Source: Streptomyces sp. ML-6 (GTDB lineage: Bacteria > Actinomycetota > Actinomycetes > Streptomycetales > Streptomycetaceae). From it: a DNA stretch of 64,000 bases. The position numbers and the translations under genes are program-made. This document shows, in pieces, positions 42,325-53,169 of this stretch; positions within the stretch are counted from its first letter, which is position 1, and every line of letters starts with the position of its first letter. The stretch spans positions 2,685,001-2,749,000 of the forward strand of contig NZ_JAOTIK010000001.1 in assembly GCF_030116705.1 (NCBI RefSeq). Direction: 5' to 3'. Under the pieces are notes generated by a model. It did no database searches. It saw only the letters and a list, made by a program, of their open reading frames with translations, and had not been told where the DNA came from.

Positions 42325-43295
42325 AGTTCCTCCCCCTGGCGCCGCACCAGGCGCAGATGGACGAGGGTGACGACCAGCAGGATCAGCAGCATCACGACGC
42401 CGATCGCCGAGCCGAGGCTGTACTGCGAGGACGCGAACGCCTTCTGGTACGCGTAGACGTTGAGCACCAGGTTCTGTCCCGCGATGCCGCCGCCGTTGGT
42501 CATGACGTAGATCTGGGTGAAGACCTTGAAGTCCCAGATGATCGACTGGATCGTGACGACGACGAGGATCGGTCGCAGCATCGGGGCCATGACCGACCGC
42601 CAGATCCGCCACTGCGAGGCGCCGTCCAGGGCCGCCGCCTCCAGCACCTCGCCGGGGATCGCCCGGATGCCCGCGTACACGGTCACCATCACGAACGGGA
42701 ACGAGCACCACAGGACTTCCAGGAGCACCAGGGCGAAGGCGCTGTAGCGCCCGTACGTCCAGGAGAAGTCGCCGAGCCCCAGGACCCGGTTGACCGGCCC
42801 GAAGTCGGGGTCGAAGAGGAACACCCAGACGGTGGAACCGGTGATCGCGGGGGTTGCCCAGGCGCCGAGCGCGGCCAGCATCAGGGCGAGCCGCGGTACG
42901 GCCCGGACCCGGGTCAGCAGGACGGCGAGCGCGCAGCCGGCCAGCAGGGTGGTGAGGACGCAGGCGGCGGCGAAGACCACGGTCGCCAGGAGCACCTGCC
43001 AGAACTGGCTGTCGCCGAAGAGGGTGGTGTAGTTCCCGAATCCCCGGAAGGTGGTCGGTTCGCCGCCGCTGACCTGGGCCTGGGTGTACTCCAGGAAGGA
43101 GATCAGGCCGAGCTGGTAGATCGGGTAGACGAGCAGTCCGCCGAGGAGGACGAGCGCGGGCAGGAGGTAGAGCCAGGGGGTCCACCCGGAGCCGCGCACG
43201 GACGGGGCGGGGCGGCGCCGCCGGGGCGGGCGGGGGGAGGTGCCGCCCGCCCCGGACGTGCCGGGTGCCTTGTACGTCGTGGTGTTCGCGGTCAT
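42321..43295 (-). CDS. Carbohydrate ABC permease (MalF type)
   Basis: 324 residues. A cytoplasmic Pro/Arg-rich start (~35 residues) then six helices. Signature loop EVLEAAALDGASQWRIWRSVMAPMLRP is the EAA motif of MalF-type permeases. It abuts the binding-protein gene (a two-base gap) and overlaps the next permease. In the same operon as a GH20 enzyme, so a chitobiose or GlcNAc oligomer is the likely substrate. Confidence 0.92.
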   Translation of the reverse strand: MTANTTTYKAPGTSGAGGTSPRPPRRRRPAPSVRGSGWTPWLYLLPALVLLGGLLVYPIYQLGLISFLEYTQAQVSGGEPTTFRGFGNYTTLFGDSQFWQVLLATVVFAAACVLTTLLAGCALAVLLTRVRAVPRLALMLAALGAWATPAITGSTVWVFLFDPDFGPVNRVLGLGDFSWTYGRYSAFALVLLEVLWCSFPFVMVTVYAGIRAIPGEVLEAAALDGASQWRIWRSVMAPMLRPILVVVTIQSIIWDFKVFTQIYVMTNGGGIAGQNLVLNVYAYQKAFASSQYSLGSAIGVVMLLILLVVTLVHLRLVRRQGEEL

Positions 43296-43297
43296 GG

Positions 43298-44602
43298 TCA
43301 GCCCGCGTCGGCGAACGCGGCGTCCATCTTCTTCGCCGCGTCGTCCGCGGCCTTCGCCACGTCCTTACGACCGCTGACGATCTCCTGGAACATCGTCGGC
43401 AGGACCAGCGAGGCGTCGATCTGCCCCCAGCCCGGCGAGGCCGGGACGAATTCGGCGCCCGCGCCGAGCGTTTCGACGAACGGCTCGACGAACGGCTCCT
43501 TCTTCGCGGCGGCGGCCCGCACGTCCGTGTACGTCGGCAGGAAGCCCATCGCGTCGAACATCTTCGCCTGGGTCCGCTTGCCGGTCAGGGACTTCATCAG
43601 GTCCACGGCCAGGGTGCGGTGCGAACTGCTCTTCAGCACGCCGATGTTGTTCCCGCCCGCGAACGCCGGGGCCACGGAGTCCTTCGCCACGCCGGGCAGC
43701 GGGACGACCGCGTACTTGCCCTTCACCGCGCCCGCCTCGACGGCCGCGTGGCTGAAGTCGCCGCCGATCGCCATGGCGGCCTTTCCGGAGGCGAAGGCGG
43801 TGACGGTCGCGTTGCCGCCCATGGAGGCGCACTTGGCGGCCGGGCAGTTGTCGTCGCCGAAGAGCGAGGTGTACGCCTCGATGCCCTTGCGGGCCTTTTC
43901 GCTGTTGATGGCGGAGGTGTACGTGCCGCCCTTCTCGTCGGCGAGTTCGCCGCCGTGGGCCCAGATGAACGGCATCGCGCCGTAGGTGTACGCGCCGCCG
44001 ACCGCCAGTCCGTACAGGTCCGGCTTCTTCTTGTGGATCTTCTTCGCGGTGGAGATCAGCTCGGCCTGCGACTTGGGGGCCTCGATGCCCAGCTCGTCGA
44101 AGACGTCGGTGCGGTAGTACAGCGCGCGTACGCCGACGAAGAGCGGTGCCCCGTAGACCTTGCCGTCGACCGTCACGGACTGCCGGGCGGTCGGGTCGGT
44201 GTCCTTCGCCTCGTCCCAGGCGGCGAACTCGGCGCTCACGTCGGCGAGTCCGCCGTCCTTGACGTATCCGGCGGTGTCGGTGTTCCCGTACTCGATGAGG
44301 TCCGGGGCGCTCCTGGGGTCGTTGAACGCCGCCTTGATGCGCTGCGCGCGGGTGTCGACCGGGATGTACTCGACCTCCACCTCCGCGCCCTCGTGGGACT
44401 TCTCGAATTCGGCGACCGCCGCGTCGACGACCTGTTCCTTGGGCTTGTTGCCGACCTCCTGGAACAGCCAGACCCGCAGGGTGCCGGTTTTCTCGTCCCC
44501 CTCGGCCGCGGTGTCGGAGGTCTGCGGCGCGCAGGCGGTGGCGGTGAGACCCGCCAGCACGAGCGTCGCCACCGGAGCGGCAATTCGGGCAGAAAGCTTC
44601 AT
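43298..44602 (-). CDS. Extracellular sugar-binding lipoprotein of the amino-sugar ABC importer
   Basis: 434 residues from ATG 44602, preceded by AAGGG; the longer reading upstream has no ribosome site. Lipobox is LTATAC within a signal of ~24 residues. The mature part is a CUT1-type solute-binding protein: LRVWLFQEVGNKPKEQVVDAAVAEFEKSHEGAEVEVEYIPVDTRAQRIKAAFN opens the fold. Upstream (44698-44713) is a near-consensus DasR site, which ties the operon to GlcNAc control. It is the first gene of the operon. Closest functional relatives should be DasA or NgcE, but alignment was not possible. Confidence 0.92.
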   Translation of the reverse strand: MKLSARIAAPVATLVLAGLTATACAPQTSDTAAEGDEKTGTLRVWLFQEVGNKPKEQVVDAAVAEFEKSHEGAEVEVEYIPVDTRAQRIKAAFNDPRSAPDLIEYGNTDTAGYVKDGGLADVSAEFAAWDEAKDTDPTARQSVTVDGKVYGAPLFVGVRALYYRTDVFDELGIEAPKSQAELISTAKKIHKKKPDLYGLAVGGAYTYGAMPFIWAHGGELADEKGGTYTSAINSEKARKGIEAYTSLFGDDNCPAAKCASMGGNATVTAFASGKAAMAIGGDFSHAAVEAGAVKGKYAVVPLPGVAKDSVAPAFAGGNNIGVLKSSSHRTLAVDLMKSLTGKRTQAKMFDAMGFLPTYTDVRAAAAKKEPFVEPFVETLGAGAEFVPASPGWGQIDASLVLPTMFQEIVSGRKDVAKAADDAAKKMDAAFADAG

Positions 44603-44625
44603 ATCGGAACCCTTACCGATAAGCA

Positions 44626-44640
44626 TTGCAACATGCGCAA
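44626..44640. promoter_or_regulatory. TTGC-N7-GCAA palindrome near the sugar-operon start
   Basis: TTGCAACATGCGCAA has perfect TTGC/GCAA arms around a seven-base centre and lies 24 bases before the operon's first start codon. It could be a LacI/ROK- or DasR-unrelated operator acting near the transcription start. Confidence 0.45.
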
Positions 44641-44697
44641 CGCGCGTTTCGTTCTGCACAACTGGCAGGAGAGTAGGTGCGCGCGCGGACGCCGACA

Positions 44698-44713
44698 AGT
44701 GGTCTCAACCACT
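44698..44713. promoter_or_regulatory. Near-consensus DasR-responsive element (dre)
   Basis: AGTGGTCTCAACCACT matches the dre consensus AGTGGTCTAGACCACT at 14 of 16 positions; only the two central bases differ. Both arms AGTGGT and ACCACT are perfect inverted copies. It lies 96 bases before the sugar-binding lipoprotein start. DasR is the GlcNAc-sensing GntR repressor of Streptomyces, and the operon encodes a GlcNAc-oligomer hydrolase, so the fit is strong. Confidence 0.82.
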
Positions 44714-44746
44714 CTGTGACCCGTGGAAGCAGCCCGTGCAACGCGA

Positions 44747-44790
44747 AGGGCCCCCGGGACACGCGTCGAAACGCGTGTCCCGGGGGCCCT
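44747..44790. terminator. Strong terminator after the DUF3039 gene
   Basis: A perfect 20-bp stem (44747-44766 with 44771-44790) closed by the tetraloop CGAA. It lies past the stop of the DUF3039 gene and upstream of the sugar operon, shielding one from the other. Confidence 0.92.
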
Positions 44791-44816
44791 GAGCGATGCC
44801 GCCGGAGGGCTCGGGA

Positions 44817-45104
44817 CTACTTCTTGTCCTTGCCGCCCTTGTCCTTGTCGCCGCCGGCGCCCATGGACTCGTAGATCTCCTTGCACATGGGGCAGACCGG
44901 GTACTTCTTGGGGTCGCGGCCCGGTACCCAGACCTTGCCGCACAGTGCGACCACGGGGGTGCCCTCCAGGGCACTCGCCATGATCTTGTCCTTCTGGACG
45001 TAATGGGCGAAGCGCTCGTGGTCGCCGTCGCCGTTCGACACCTGTGGCGTCGGCTCCACGAGGGTGCCGGTTCCTGCCCCGCGCTCGGGCTCAAGAGTGC
45101 TCAT
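44817..45104 (-). CDS. DUF3039 domain protein
   Basis: 95 residues from ATG 45104; the frame runs on upstream but only through repetitive noncoding sequence. The core HERFAHYVQKDKIMASALEGTPVVALCGKVWVPGRDPKKYPVCPMCKEIYE ends in CPMC, and the earlier Cys in ALCGKVW may complete a zinc site. The tail GAGGDKDKGGKDKK is charged. DUF3039 proteins are near-universal in actinobacteria, function unknown. It is followed by a strong terminator. Confidence 0.92.
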   Translation of the reverse strand: MSTLEPERGAGTGTLVEPTPQVSNGDGDHERFAHYVQKDKIMASALEGTPVVALCGKVWVPGRDPKKYPVCPMCKEIYESMGAGGDKDKGGKDKK

Positions 45105-45204
45105 AACCGCCAAGGGTACTGGGAGGCGGGAGCTTCGGAGCGCCCGGCGGCGGGAAGCGCGGGTGAAGCGGGCGAAGCGGGCGAAGGTGCACACCCCGGG
45201 CGGC

Positions 45205-45294
45205 GGCGTCGCGGGGCCCGGCGGCGTCGCGGGGTCCGGCGGCGTCGCGGGGCCCGGCGGCGTCGCGGGGTCCGGCGGGGTCGCGGGGCCCCGC
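45205..45294 (+). repeat. Five 18-bp tandem repeats between algH-like and DUF3039 genes
   Basis: The unit GGCGTCGCGGGGCCCGGC repeats at 45205, 45223, 45241, 45259 and 45277, with CCC and TCC alternating, so the true period is 36. The last unit has one change. It is noncoding and probably a slippage-generated array. Confidence 0.85.
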
Positions 45295-45304
45295 GTCTGC
45301 ACTC

Positions 45305-45865
45305 TCAGTTGAGCGAGGGGTCGTCGGGGTACGTGGCGATCATCGCCAGTTCGCTGCGCTGGCGGCGCAGGACCGCGCGCCAGAGGTGTTCGGGCCGCGG
45401 GGACGAGACGTCACCGGGCTCGGACTCGACCACGTACCAGGCGCCCTCGGCCAGTTCCGTCTCCAGCTGCCCGGGGCCCCAGCCGGCGTACCCGGCGAAG
45501 ATCCGCAGCGAACCGAGCGCGGCGGCCAGCAGTTCCGGGGGCGCCTCCAGGTCCACCAGTCCGATCGCCCCGTACACCCGGCGCCAGCCGAGCGGGCCCT
45601 CGTCGCCGGGGATGACGGCCACCCCGAGCGCCGAGTCGAGGGAGACCGGGCCGCCCTGGAAGACGACGTCCGGCTCACCGGCCAGACCGGCCCAGGGCAT
45701 GAGGATGTCGCGGACGCCGACCGGGGTCGGGCGGTTCAGGACCACGCCGAGCGAGCCCTCCTCGTCGTGGTCGAGGAGCAGCACCACCGCACGGTCGAAA
45801 TTCGGGTCCGCGAGCGCGGGTGTGGCCACGAGCAGTCGCCCTGTGAGCGAGGACACCTCGGTCAT
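45305..45865 (-). CDS. YqgE/AlgH family protein (UPF0301)
   Basis: 186 residues, the usual length. Conserved stretches: SLTGRLLVATPALADPNFDRAVVLLLDHDEEGSLGVVLNRP, then FQGGPVSLDSALGV and a GYAGWGPGQLETELAEGAWYVV motif. These proteins are widespread small cytoplasmic proteins of uncertain role; some are linked to transcription or alginate control. Start ATG 45865. It is near murA but divergent from it. Confidence 0.95.
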   Translation of the reverse strand: MTEVSSLTGRLLVATPALADPNFDRAVVLLLDHDEEGSLGVVLNRPTPVGVRDILMPWAGLAGEPDVVFQGGPVSLDSALGVAVIPGDEGPLGWRRVYGAIGLVDLEAPPELLAAALGSLRIFAGYAGWGPGQLETELAEGAWYVVESEPGDVSSPRPEHLWRAVLRRQRSELAMIATYPDDPSLN

Positions 45866-46141
45866 GGCAGAAATGATCCCGCATCTTCGCCTCCCACGGG
45901 GACCAAGTGGGCCACCCGACCCCCGAACGGGCCGCGGCGCAGCTCAGGGCGCACGGATGCATGGGGAGCGCGCATTCCGGGGAGCCATGCGGACGGTAAC
46001 CCTCCGCAAGTCCCGGGGAGCAGAACGTGTTGTGGCGGATTCATGACGTTCGTACACCCCCCGCTCCCTTACGGAGTGGGGGTGGTCGGCCATTACTCTT
46101 TCGTTTGGCCCCCTGCCCGACCACTCCGGAACGCGAGATTC

Positions 46142-47485
46142 ATGACCGGCACAGACGATGTCCTGCTTGTCCACGGCGGAACCCCGCTGGAGGGCGAGAT
46201 CCGCGTCAGAGGCGCCAAGAACCTGGTGCCGAAGGCGATGGTCGCCGCGCTGCTCGGCAGCGGGCCCAGTCGGCTGCGCAACGTGCCCGACATCCGCGAC
46301 GTGCGGGTGGTGCGCGGGCTGTTGCAGCTGCACGGCGTGACGGTCCGGCCCGGTGACGAACCGGGTGAGCTGATCCTGGACCCGACCCACGTGGAGAGCG
46401 CCAACGTCGCCGACATCGACGCCCACGCGGGCTCCTCGCGCATCCCGATCCTCTTCTGCGGCCCGCTGCTGCACCGGCTGGGCCACGCGTTCATCCCGGG
46501 GCTCGGCGGCTGCGACATCGGCGGCCGGCCGATCGACTTCCACTTCGACGTGCTGCGGCAGTTCGGCGCGACCATCGAGAAGCGGGCGGACGGCCAGTAC
46601 CTGGAGGCCCCGCAGCGGCTGCGCGGCACGAAGATCCGGCTGCCGTACCCCTCGGTGGGCTCCACCGAGCAGGTGCTGCTGACGGCGGTGCTCGCCGAGG
46701 GCGTCACCGAGCTGTCCAACGCGGCCGTGGAGCCGGAGATCGAGGACCTCATCTGCGTCCTGCAGAAGATGGGCGCCATCATCTCCATGGACACCGACCG
46801 GACGATCCGGATCACGGGTGTCGACCGGCTGGACGGTTACACGCACCGGGCGATCCCGGACCGTCTGGAGGCGGCCTCCTGGGCGTCCGCGGCGCTGGCC
46901 ACCGAGGGCAACATCTACGTGCGGGGCGCGCAGCAGCGCTCGATGATGACCTTCCTGAACACCTTCCGCAAGGTCGGCGGCGCCTTCGAGATCGACGACG
47001 AGGGCATCCGCTTCTGGCACCCGGGCGGCGCGCTGAACGCCATCGCCCTGGAGACGGACGTGCACCCCGGCTTCCAGACCGACTGGCAGCAGCCGCTGGT
47101 GGTGGCGCTGACGCAGGCGTCGGGGCTGTCCATCGTCCACGAGACGGTGTACGAGTCCCGGCTCGGCTTCACCTCCGCGCTCAACCAGATGGGCGCGCAC
47201 ATCCAGCTCTACCGGGAGTGCCTGGGCGGCTCCGACTGCCGCTTCGGGCAGCGCAACTTCCTCCACTCGGCGGTCGTGTCCGGGCCGACCCGGCTCCAGG
47301 GCGCGGATCTGGTCATCCCCGACCTGCGCGGCGGTTTCTCGTACCTGATCGCGGCGCTGGCCGCGCAGGGCACGTCGCGGGTGCACGGCATCGACCTGAT
47401 CAACCGCGGCTACGAGAACTTCATGGAGAAGCTGGAGAAGCTCGGCGCGAAGGTGGAGCTGCCGAACGGCTCGCCGCTGGTCTGA
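46142..47485 (+). CDS. murA: UDP-N-acetylglucosamine 1-carboxyvinyltransferase
   Basis: 447 residues from ATG 46142, preceded by GGAACGCGAG; a longer frame upstream is rejected because it runs through the algH-like gene's antisense. MurA makes the first committed step of peptidoglycan synthesis. The catalytic Lys26-Asn27 is in GAKNLVPKAM and the fosfomycin-target Cys124 is in LGGCDIGGRPIDFH, so it should be fosfomycin-sensitive. Conserved late motif is PDLRGGFSYLIAALAAQGTS. It precedes hupA tail to tail, with a shared terminator. Confidence 0.96.
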   Translation: MTGTDDVLLVHGGTPLEGEIRVRGAKNLVPKAMVAALLGSGPSRLRNVPDIRDVRVVRGLLQLHGVTVRPGDEPGELILDPTHVESANVADIDAHAGSSRIPILFCGPLLHRLGHAFIPGLGGCDIGGRPIDFHFDVLRQFGATIEKRADGQYLEAPQRLRGTKIRLPYPSVGSTEQVLLTAVLAEGVTELSNAAVEPEIEDLICVLQKMGAIISMDTDRTIRITGVDRLDGYTHRAIPDRLEAASWASAALATEGNIYVRGAQQRSMMTFLNTFRKVGGAFEIDDEGIRFWHPGGALNAIALETDVHPGFQTDWQQPLVVALTQASGLSIVHETVYESRLGFTSALNQMGAHIQLYRECLGGSDCRFGQRNFLHSAVVSGPTRLQGADLVIPDLRGGFSYLIAALAAQGTSRVHGIDLINRGYENFMEKLEKLGAKVELPNGSPLV

Positions 47486-47838
47486 GTCCGGACGCACCGG
47501 GCGGGGCGCGCTCTCGGGCGCGGTCGCCACAGGGCTGCTGACGGGGGTTCGGGGCACTGCCCCGGGCCCCCGTCCCGTGTTTCCGGTCCGCCGTTCCGTG
47601 GCGCCGGGGCCCCGTCCTGCGTTTCCGGGCCATCGTTCCGTGTCTCCCGACTCCCGTCCCGTGTCTCCGGGCTGTCGAACACCGGGGCGGCGCGGGCGCG
47701 AACACAGGTGCGGGGGCCGGACGGTTCGGATGCGGGCCTTCGCAGGGGCACAGAACGGGGCCCTGACGGCCGATACGCCGAAGGGCGGTCACCCTGGTCG
47801 GGTGACCGCCCTTCGTCGCGCCTGGGGGGCTGTGGGAC
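47486..47838. other. Intergenic region between murA and hupA
   Basis: No gene. It contains the bidirectional terminator at 47779-47815 and a variable G/C-rich stretch with three CGTTCCGTG/CGTCCCGTG-like repeats around 47570-47665. Confidence 0.6.
47779..47815. terminator. Bidirectional terminator between murA and hupA
   Basis: A perfect 16-bp stem (47779-47794 with 47800-47815) with loop TGGTC lies between the convergent ends of murA and hupA. Confidence 0.93.
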
Positions 47839-48120
47839 TTACTTGCCCTTGGCGGCTTCCTTGAGCTTGGAGCCCGCGGAGACCTTCACGCTGTAGCCGG
47901 CCGGGATGTTGATCGGGTCGCCGGTCTGCGGGTTACGAGCGGTGCGAGCGGCACGGTGGGTGCGCTCGAAGGTCAGGAAGCCGGGGATGGTGACCTTCTC
48001 GTCGCCCTTGGCGACGACCTCACCGACGGTCTCGGCGAGCGCGGCCAGCACGGCGTCGGCGTCCTTGCGAGTCACCTCGGCGCGGTCGGCCAGGGCGGCC
48101 ACCAGCTCACTGCGGTTCAT
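47839..48120 (-). CDS. hupA: HU-type DNA-binding protein
   Basis: 93 residues: MNRSELVAALADRAEVTRKDADAVLAALAETVGEVVAKG is the helical dimerisation part, then IPGFLTFERTHRAARTARNPQTGDPINIPAG the DNA-binding beta arms with conserved RNPQTG. HU bends and compacts the nucleoid. It is the short form, without the lysine-rich tail of HupS, so it should be the vegetative HupA. CGGGAGTAAC precedes ATG 48120. It shares a terminator with murA. Confidence 0.95.
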   Translation of the reverse strand: MNRSELVAALADRAEVTRKDADAVLAALAETVGEVVAKGDEKVTIPGFLTFERTHRAARTARNPQTGDPINIPAGYSVKVSAGSKLKEAAKGK

Positions 48121-48656
48121 GTTGTTACTCCCGTGTTCTTCTTGCCTGTGAGGCGTGAGATCGAAGCCGATGCTGCCAGGGCCCTCGGACAGTCCCCGGA
48201 CCCGGGTCTGTCGTCAGACCCTCGCGCCCGATTACGCATCCTGCCCCCACCTGCGGCGGTAACGCCAATCCGGCACCCCTCGGAGTCACACGAAAAGCGC
48301 CACCGCCTCGTCGTGGTGACGTTCCGTCGACTCCCCGGAAGCGGTCCGCAGCGGATGCGGGGCTGACGGGACGCGCCGCCCGCCCACCCTAAAGGGGCGT
48401 TTGGGGCATCGCGCCCCGCGACGCGCCGTGCGGCGGGCCGACGTGCGGCCGCCGGGGACGTGGTCCATGCCACAGGGCCCCGAGGGGCCTCGCGGCGGCG
48501 GCTGTGACATGGACCTCAGCCGGGACCCGGCCGAAGCCCCCGGGACCGGCCGGGGTCACCGGGGCGTCGACGGGGCCGGCCGGGGGTGCCGGAGCGCCGC
48601 CCGGGGCTCCGGGGATGCCGGGCCCCGGGCCCCGTCGTACTCCGGGTGCCGGTGCC
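48121..48656. other. Intergenic region between hupA and malic enzyme genes
   Basis: No gene seen in 536 bases. The hupA promoter must lie here, but I find no confident hexamers. The right part is extremely GC-rich with no reading frame that looks like a protein. Confidence 0.5.
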
Positions 48657-50093
48657 TCAGCCGAGGTTCCCCTGCGCCGTGACGGAGCTGCCGACCGCCC
48701 TCGCGGCGTCCCGGACGGCACCGGCGACCGCGCCCGCGACGCGGTCGTTGAAGACCGACGGGATGATGTAGTTCGCGTTCAGCTCGTCCTCGGCGACCAC
48801 GTCGGCGAGCGCCCCCGCGGCGGCGAGCATCATCTCCGTGTTGACGGTGCGGGACTGGGCGTCCAGCAGACCGCGGAAGACGCCCGGGAAGACCAGCACG
48901 TTGTTGATCTGGTTCGGGAAGTCGGAGCGGCCGGTGGCGACAACTGCCGCGGTCTGACGGGCGATTGCCGGGTCCACCTCGGGGTCCGGGTTCGCGAGCG
49001 CGAACACGATCGCACCCTCGGCCATGGCGGCGACGTCGGCGCCGTCCAGCACGTTCGGGGCGGAGACGCCGATGAAGACGTCGGCCCCGACGACGGCCTG
49101 CTTGAGGGTGCCGGTGACGGACTCCGGGTTGGTGTTGTCGGCGATCCAGCGCAGCGGCGAGTCGGCGGCGGCGGAGACCAGGTCCTCGCGTCCGGCGTGC
49201 ACCACCCCGTGGATGTCGGCGACGACGGCGTGCTTGACGCCGGCCGCGAGGAGCAGCTTCAGGATGGCCGTGCCGGCCGCCCCGGCGCCGGACATGACGA
49301 CCCGTACGTCCCCGATGCCCTTGCCCACCACGCGCAGCGCGTTGGTCAGCGCGGCCAGGACGACGATCGCGGTGCCGTGCTGGTCGTCGTGGAAGACGGG
49401 GATGTCCAGGGCCTCGCGCAGCCGGGCCTCGATCTCGAAGCAGCGGGGAGCGGAGATGTCCTCCAGGTTGATGCCCGCGAAGCCGGGGGCGATGGCCTTG
49501 ACGATCTCGACGATGGCGTCGGTGTCCTGGGTGTCCAGGCAGATCGGCCAGGCGTCGATGCCGGCGAACCGCTTGAAGAGGGCGGCCTTGCCCTCCATCA
49601 CGGGCAGGGCGGCCTTCGGGCCGATGTTGCCGAGCCCCAGCACGGCGGAGCCGTCCGTCACGACCGCGACGGAGTTGCGCTTGATGGTGAGGCGGCGGGC
49701 GTCCTCGGGGTTCTCGGCGATCGCCATGCACACCCGGGCCACACCCGGGGTGTAGATCATCGAGAGGTCGTCACGGTTGCGGATGGGGTGCTTGGACGCC
49801 ATCTCGATCTTGCCGCCGAGGTGCATCAGGAACGTACGGTCGGAGACCTTGCCCAGGACGACGCCCTCGATGCCCCGCAGCCCCTCGACGATCTCGTCGG
49901 CGTGCGAGGTGGAGGTGGCCGCGATGGTGACGTCGATGCGCAGCTTCTCGTGGCCGGACGCGGTCACGTCGAGGCCGGTGACCGAACCGCCGGAGGACTC
50001 CACGGCCGTGGTGAGCTGGGAGACCGCGGTACCGCTCGCGGGCACCTCCAGCCTGACCGTCATCGAGTACGAGACGCTGGGCGCCGTTGCCAT
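48657..50093 (-). CDS. Malic enzyme with N-terminal ACT-like domain
   Basis: 478 residues from ATG 50093, with AAGGA eight bases upstream; a start at 50123 is possible but has no clear site. Residues ~5-80 form an ACT-like regulatory domain (SYSMTVRLEVPASGTAVSQLTTAVESSGGSVTGLDV). The enzyme part has IYTPGVARVCMAI, DIPVFHDDQHGTAIV for metal and malate binding and VMSGAGAAGTAILKLLLAAGV for NAD(P) binding. It decarboxylates malate to pyruvate. From memory, the S. coelicolor counterpart prefers NAD, but sequence alone does not settle that. Downstream a small RNA candidate lies between this gene and the helicase. Confidence 0.94.
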   Translation of the reverse strand: MATAPSVSYSMTVRLEVPASGTAVSQLTTAVESSGGSVTGLDVTASGHEKLRIDVTIAATSTSHADEIVEGLRGIEGVVLGKVSDRTFLMHLGGKIEMASKHPIRNRDDLSMIYTPGVARVCMAIAENPEDARRLTIKRNSVAVVTDGSAVLGLGNIGPKAALPVMEGKAALFKRFAGIDAWPICLDTQDTDAIVEIVKAIAPGFAGINLEDISAPRCFEIEARLREALDIPVFHDDQHGTAIVVLAALTNALRVVGKGIGDVRVVMSGAGAAGTAILKLLLAAGVKHAVVADIHGVVHAGREDLVSAAADSPLRWIADNTNPESVTGTLKQAVVGADVFIGVSAPNVLDGADVAAMAEGAIVFALANPDPEVDPAIARQTAAVVATGRSDFPNQINNVLVFPGVFRGLLDAQSRTVNTEMMLAAAGALADVVAEDELNANYIIPSVFNDRVAGAVAGAVRDAARAVGSSVTAQGNLG

Positions 50094-50348
50094 GGCCGAG
50101 TCCTTCGCTTTCCCTAGCTTCATTGCCGCGCGGCCGGGGCGCTCGCCTCGGACACGCTCCCCGATCGTCGCACCTACCGGCCGGTAGGCGGTAATGACTG
50201 CCACTCTTCGGAAAGTTTTTTCCACCATACGAGAAGGTGGGTCCTCGACGGAAGACCTGAGCGCACTCCGGGCCCGTCCGGCTCCGACGAGCGCCGGCCG
50301 CCGTCGGCCGTGCGGAAACGCCCCGGGGGCCGGGCCCGGAAACCAGAA

Positions 50349-50383
50349 CAGACCCGCGCCACCGGAGGGTGACGCGGGTCTGT
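50349..50383. terminator. Hairpin between helicase and malic enzyme genes
   Basis: ACAGACCCGCG pairs with CGCGGGTCTGT (50349-50359 and 50373-50383). The inner CACC/GGTG extends the stem with one mismatch. It sits at the 3' end of the small RNA candidate on the minus strand. Confidence 0.85.
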
Positions 50384-50485
50384 CCATTCAGTTGAGCGGC
50401 ACCGACCCGCCATGCTCGCCTCGCGGCAAGTGGTCGCTCGTAGCGACGAAGGTTGGGCCCGGGGGCTTGGATCGAGCCGGTGCCG
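50349..50485 (-). ncRNA. Candidate structured small RNA upstream of the malic enzyme gene
   Basis: On the minus strand a transcript of about 135 nt would start after a TTAGCCT -10 box (revcomp of 50491-50497), contain a closing stem CGGCACCG (50478-50485) with CGGTGCCG (50397-50404), and end at the hairpin 50349-50383. Internal hairpins are likely. The same bases could encode a short peptide (reading VSAPARSKPPGPTF then ATSDHLPRGEHGG), so a leader peptide is an alternative. I have an unverified recollection that a small RNA was mapped at the equivalent S. coelicolor position. Confidence 0.5.
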
Positions 50486-50643
50486 ACACCAGGCTAACAA
50501 AGACCCCGAAAAAGTGATTCCTGTAGTGCAGGTTGACTGCAAAAACAATCCTGCACATGGCCTCCCGCGTCCTGCACACGGCCTCCCGCTCCGTGGGCCG
50601 GTCGTGTGGACCGGCCCACGGTGGGGACCGGCCCACGGTGGGT

Positions 50644-53040
<2,397 letters not shown>

Positions 53041-53169
53041 CGAGGCCCCCTTCTGACGTGCATTGGGCAGCCGTCAACCTTATGCGAAGGGGGACCGCCG
53101 CGCACCACTCGGGGCCCGGGGCGCCGTCGCCGCCGCTGCCGGCACCGTCTTCGGCACCGGCCGGAGGTC

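Noticed and set aside
45205..45294. Another CRISPR-like array
   Set aside because: Units are directly contiguous 18-mers without spacers, so it is a simple tandem repeat.
46142..46145. Long murA reading frame beginning at 45386
   Set aside because: The extension passes through the antisense of the algH-like gene. ATG 46142 has a ribosome site and matches the usual MurA start.
50349..50497. c-di-AMP (ydaO) riboswitch or 6C RNA
   Set aside because: The conserved core sequences of ydaO are not seen, and there are no paired loops with six cytosines. Only a generic structured RNA is supported.
53041..53169. Rifamycin-associated element before the HelD-like gene
   Set aside because: No inverted repeat of the expected kind is present, so no prediction of rifampicin induction is made.
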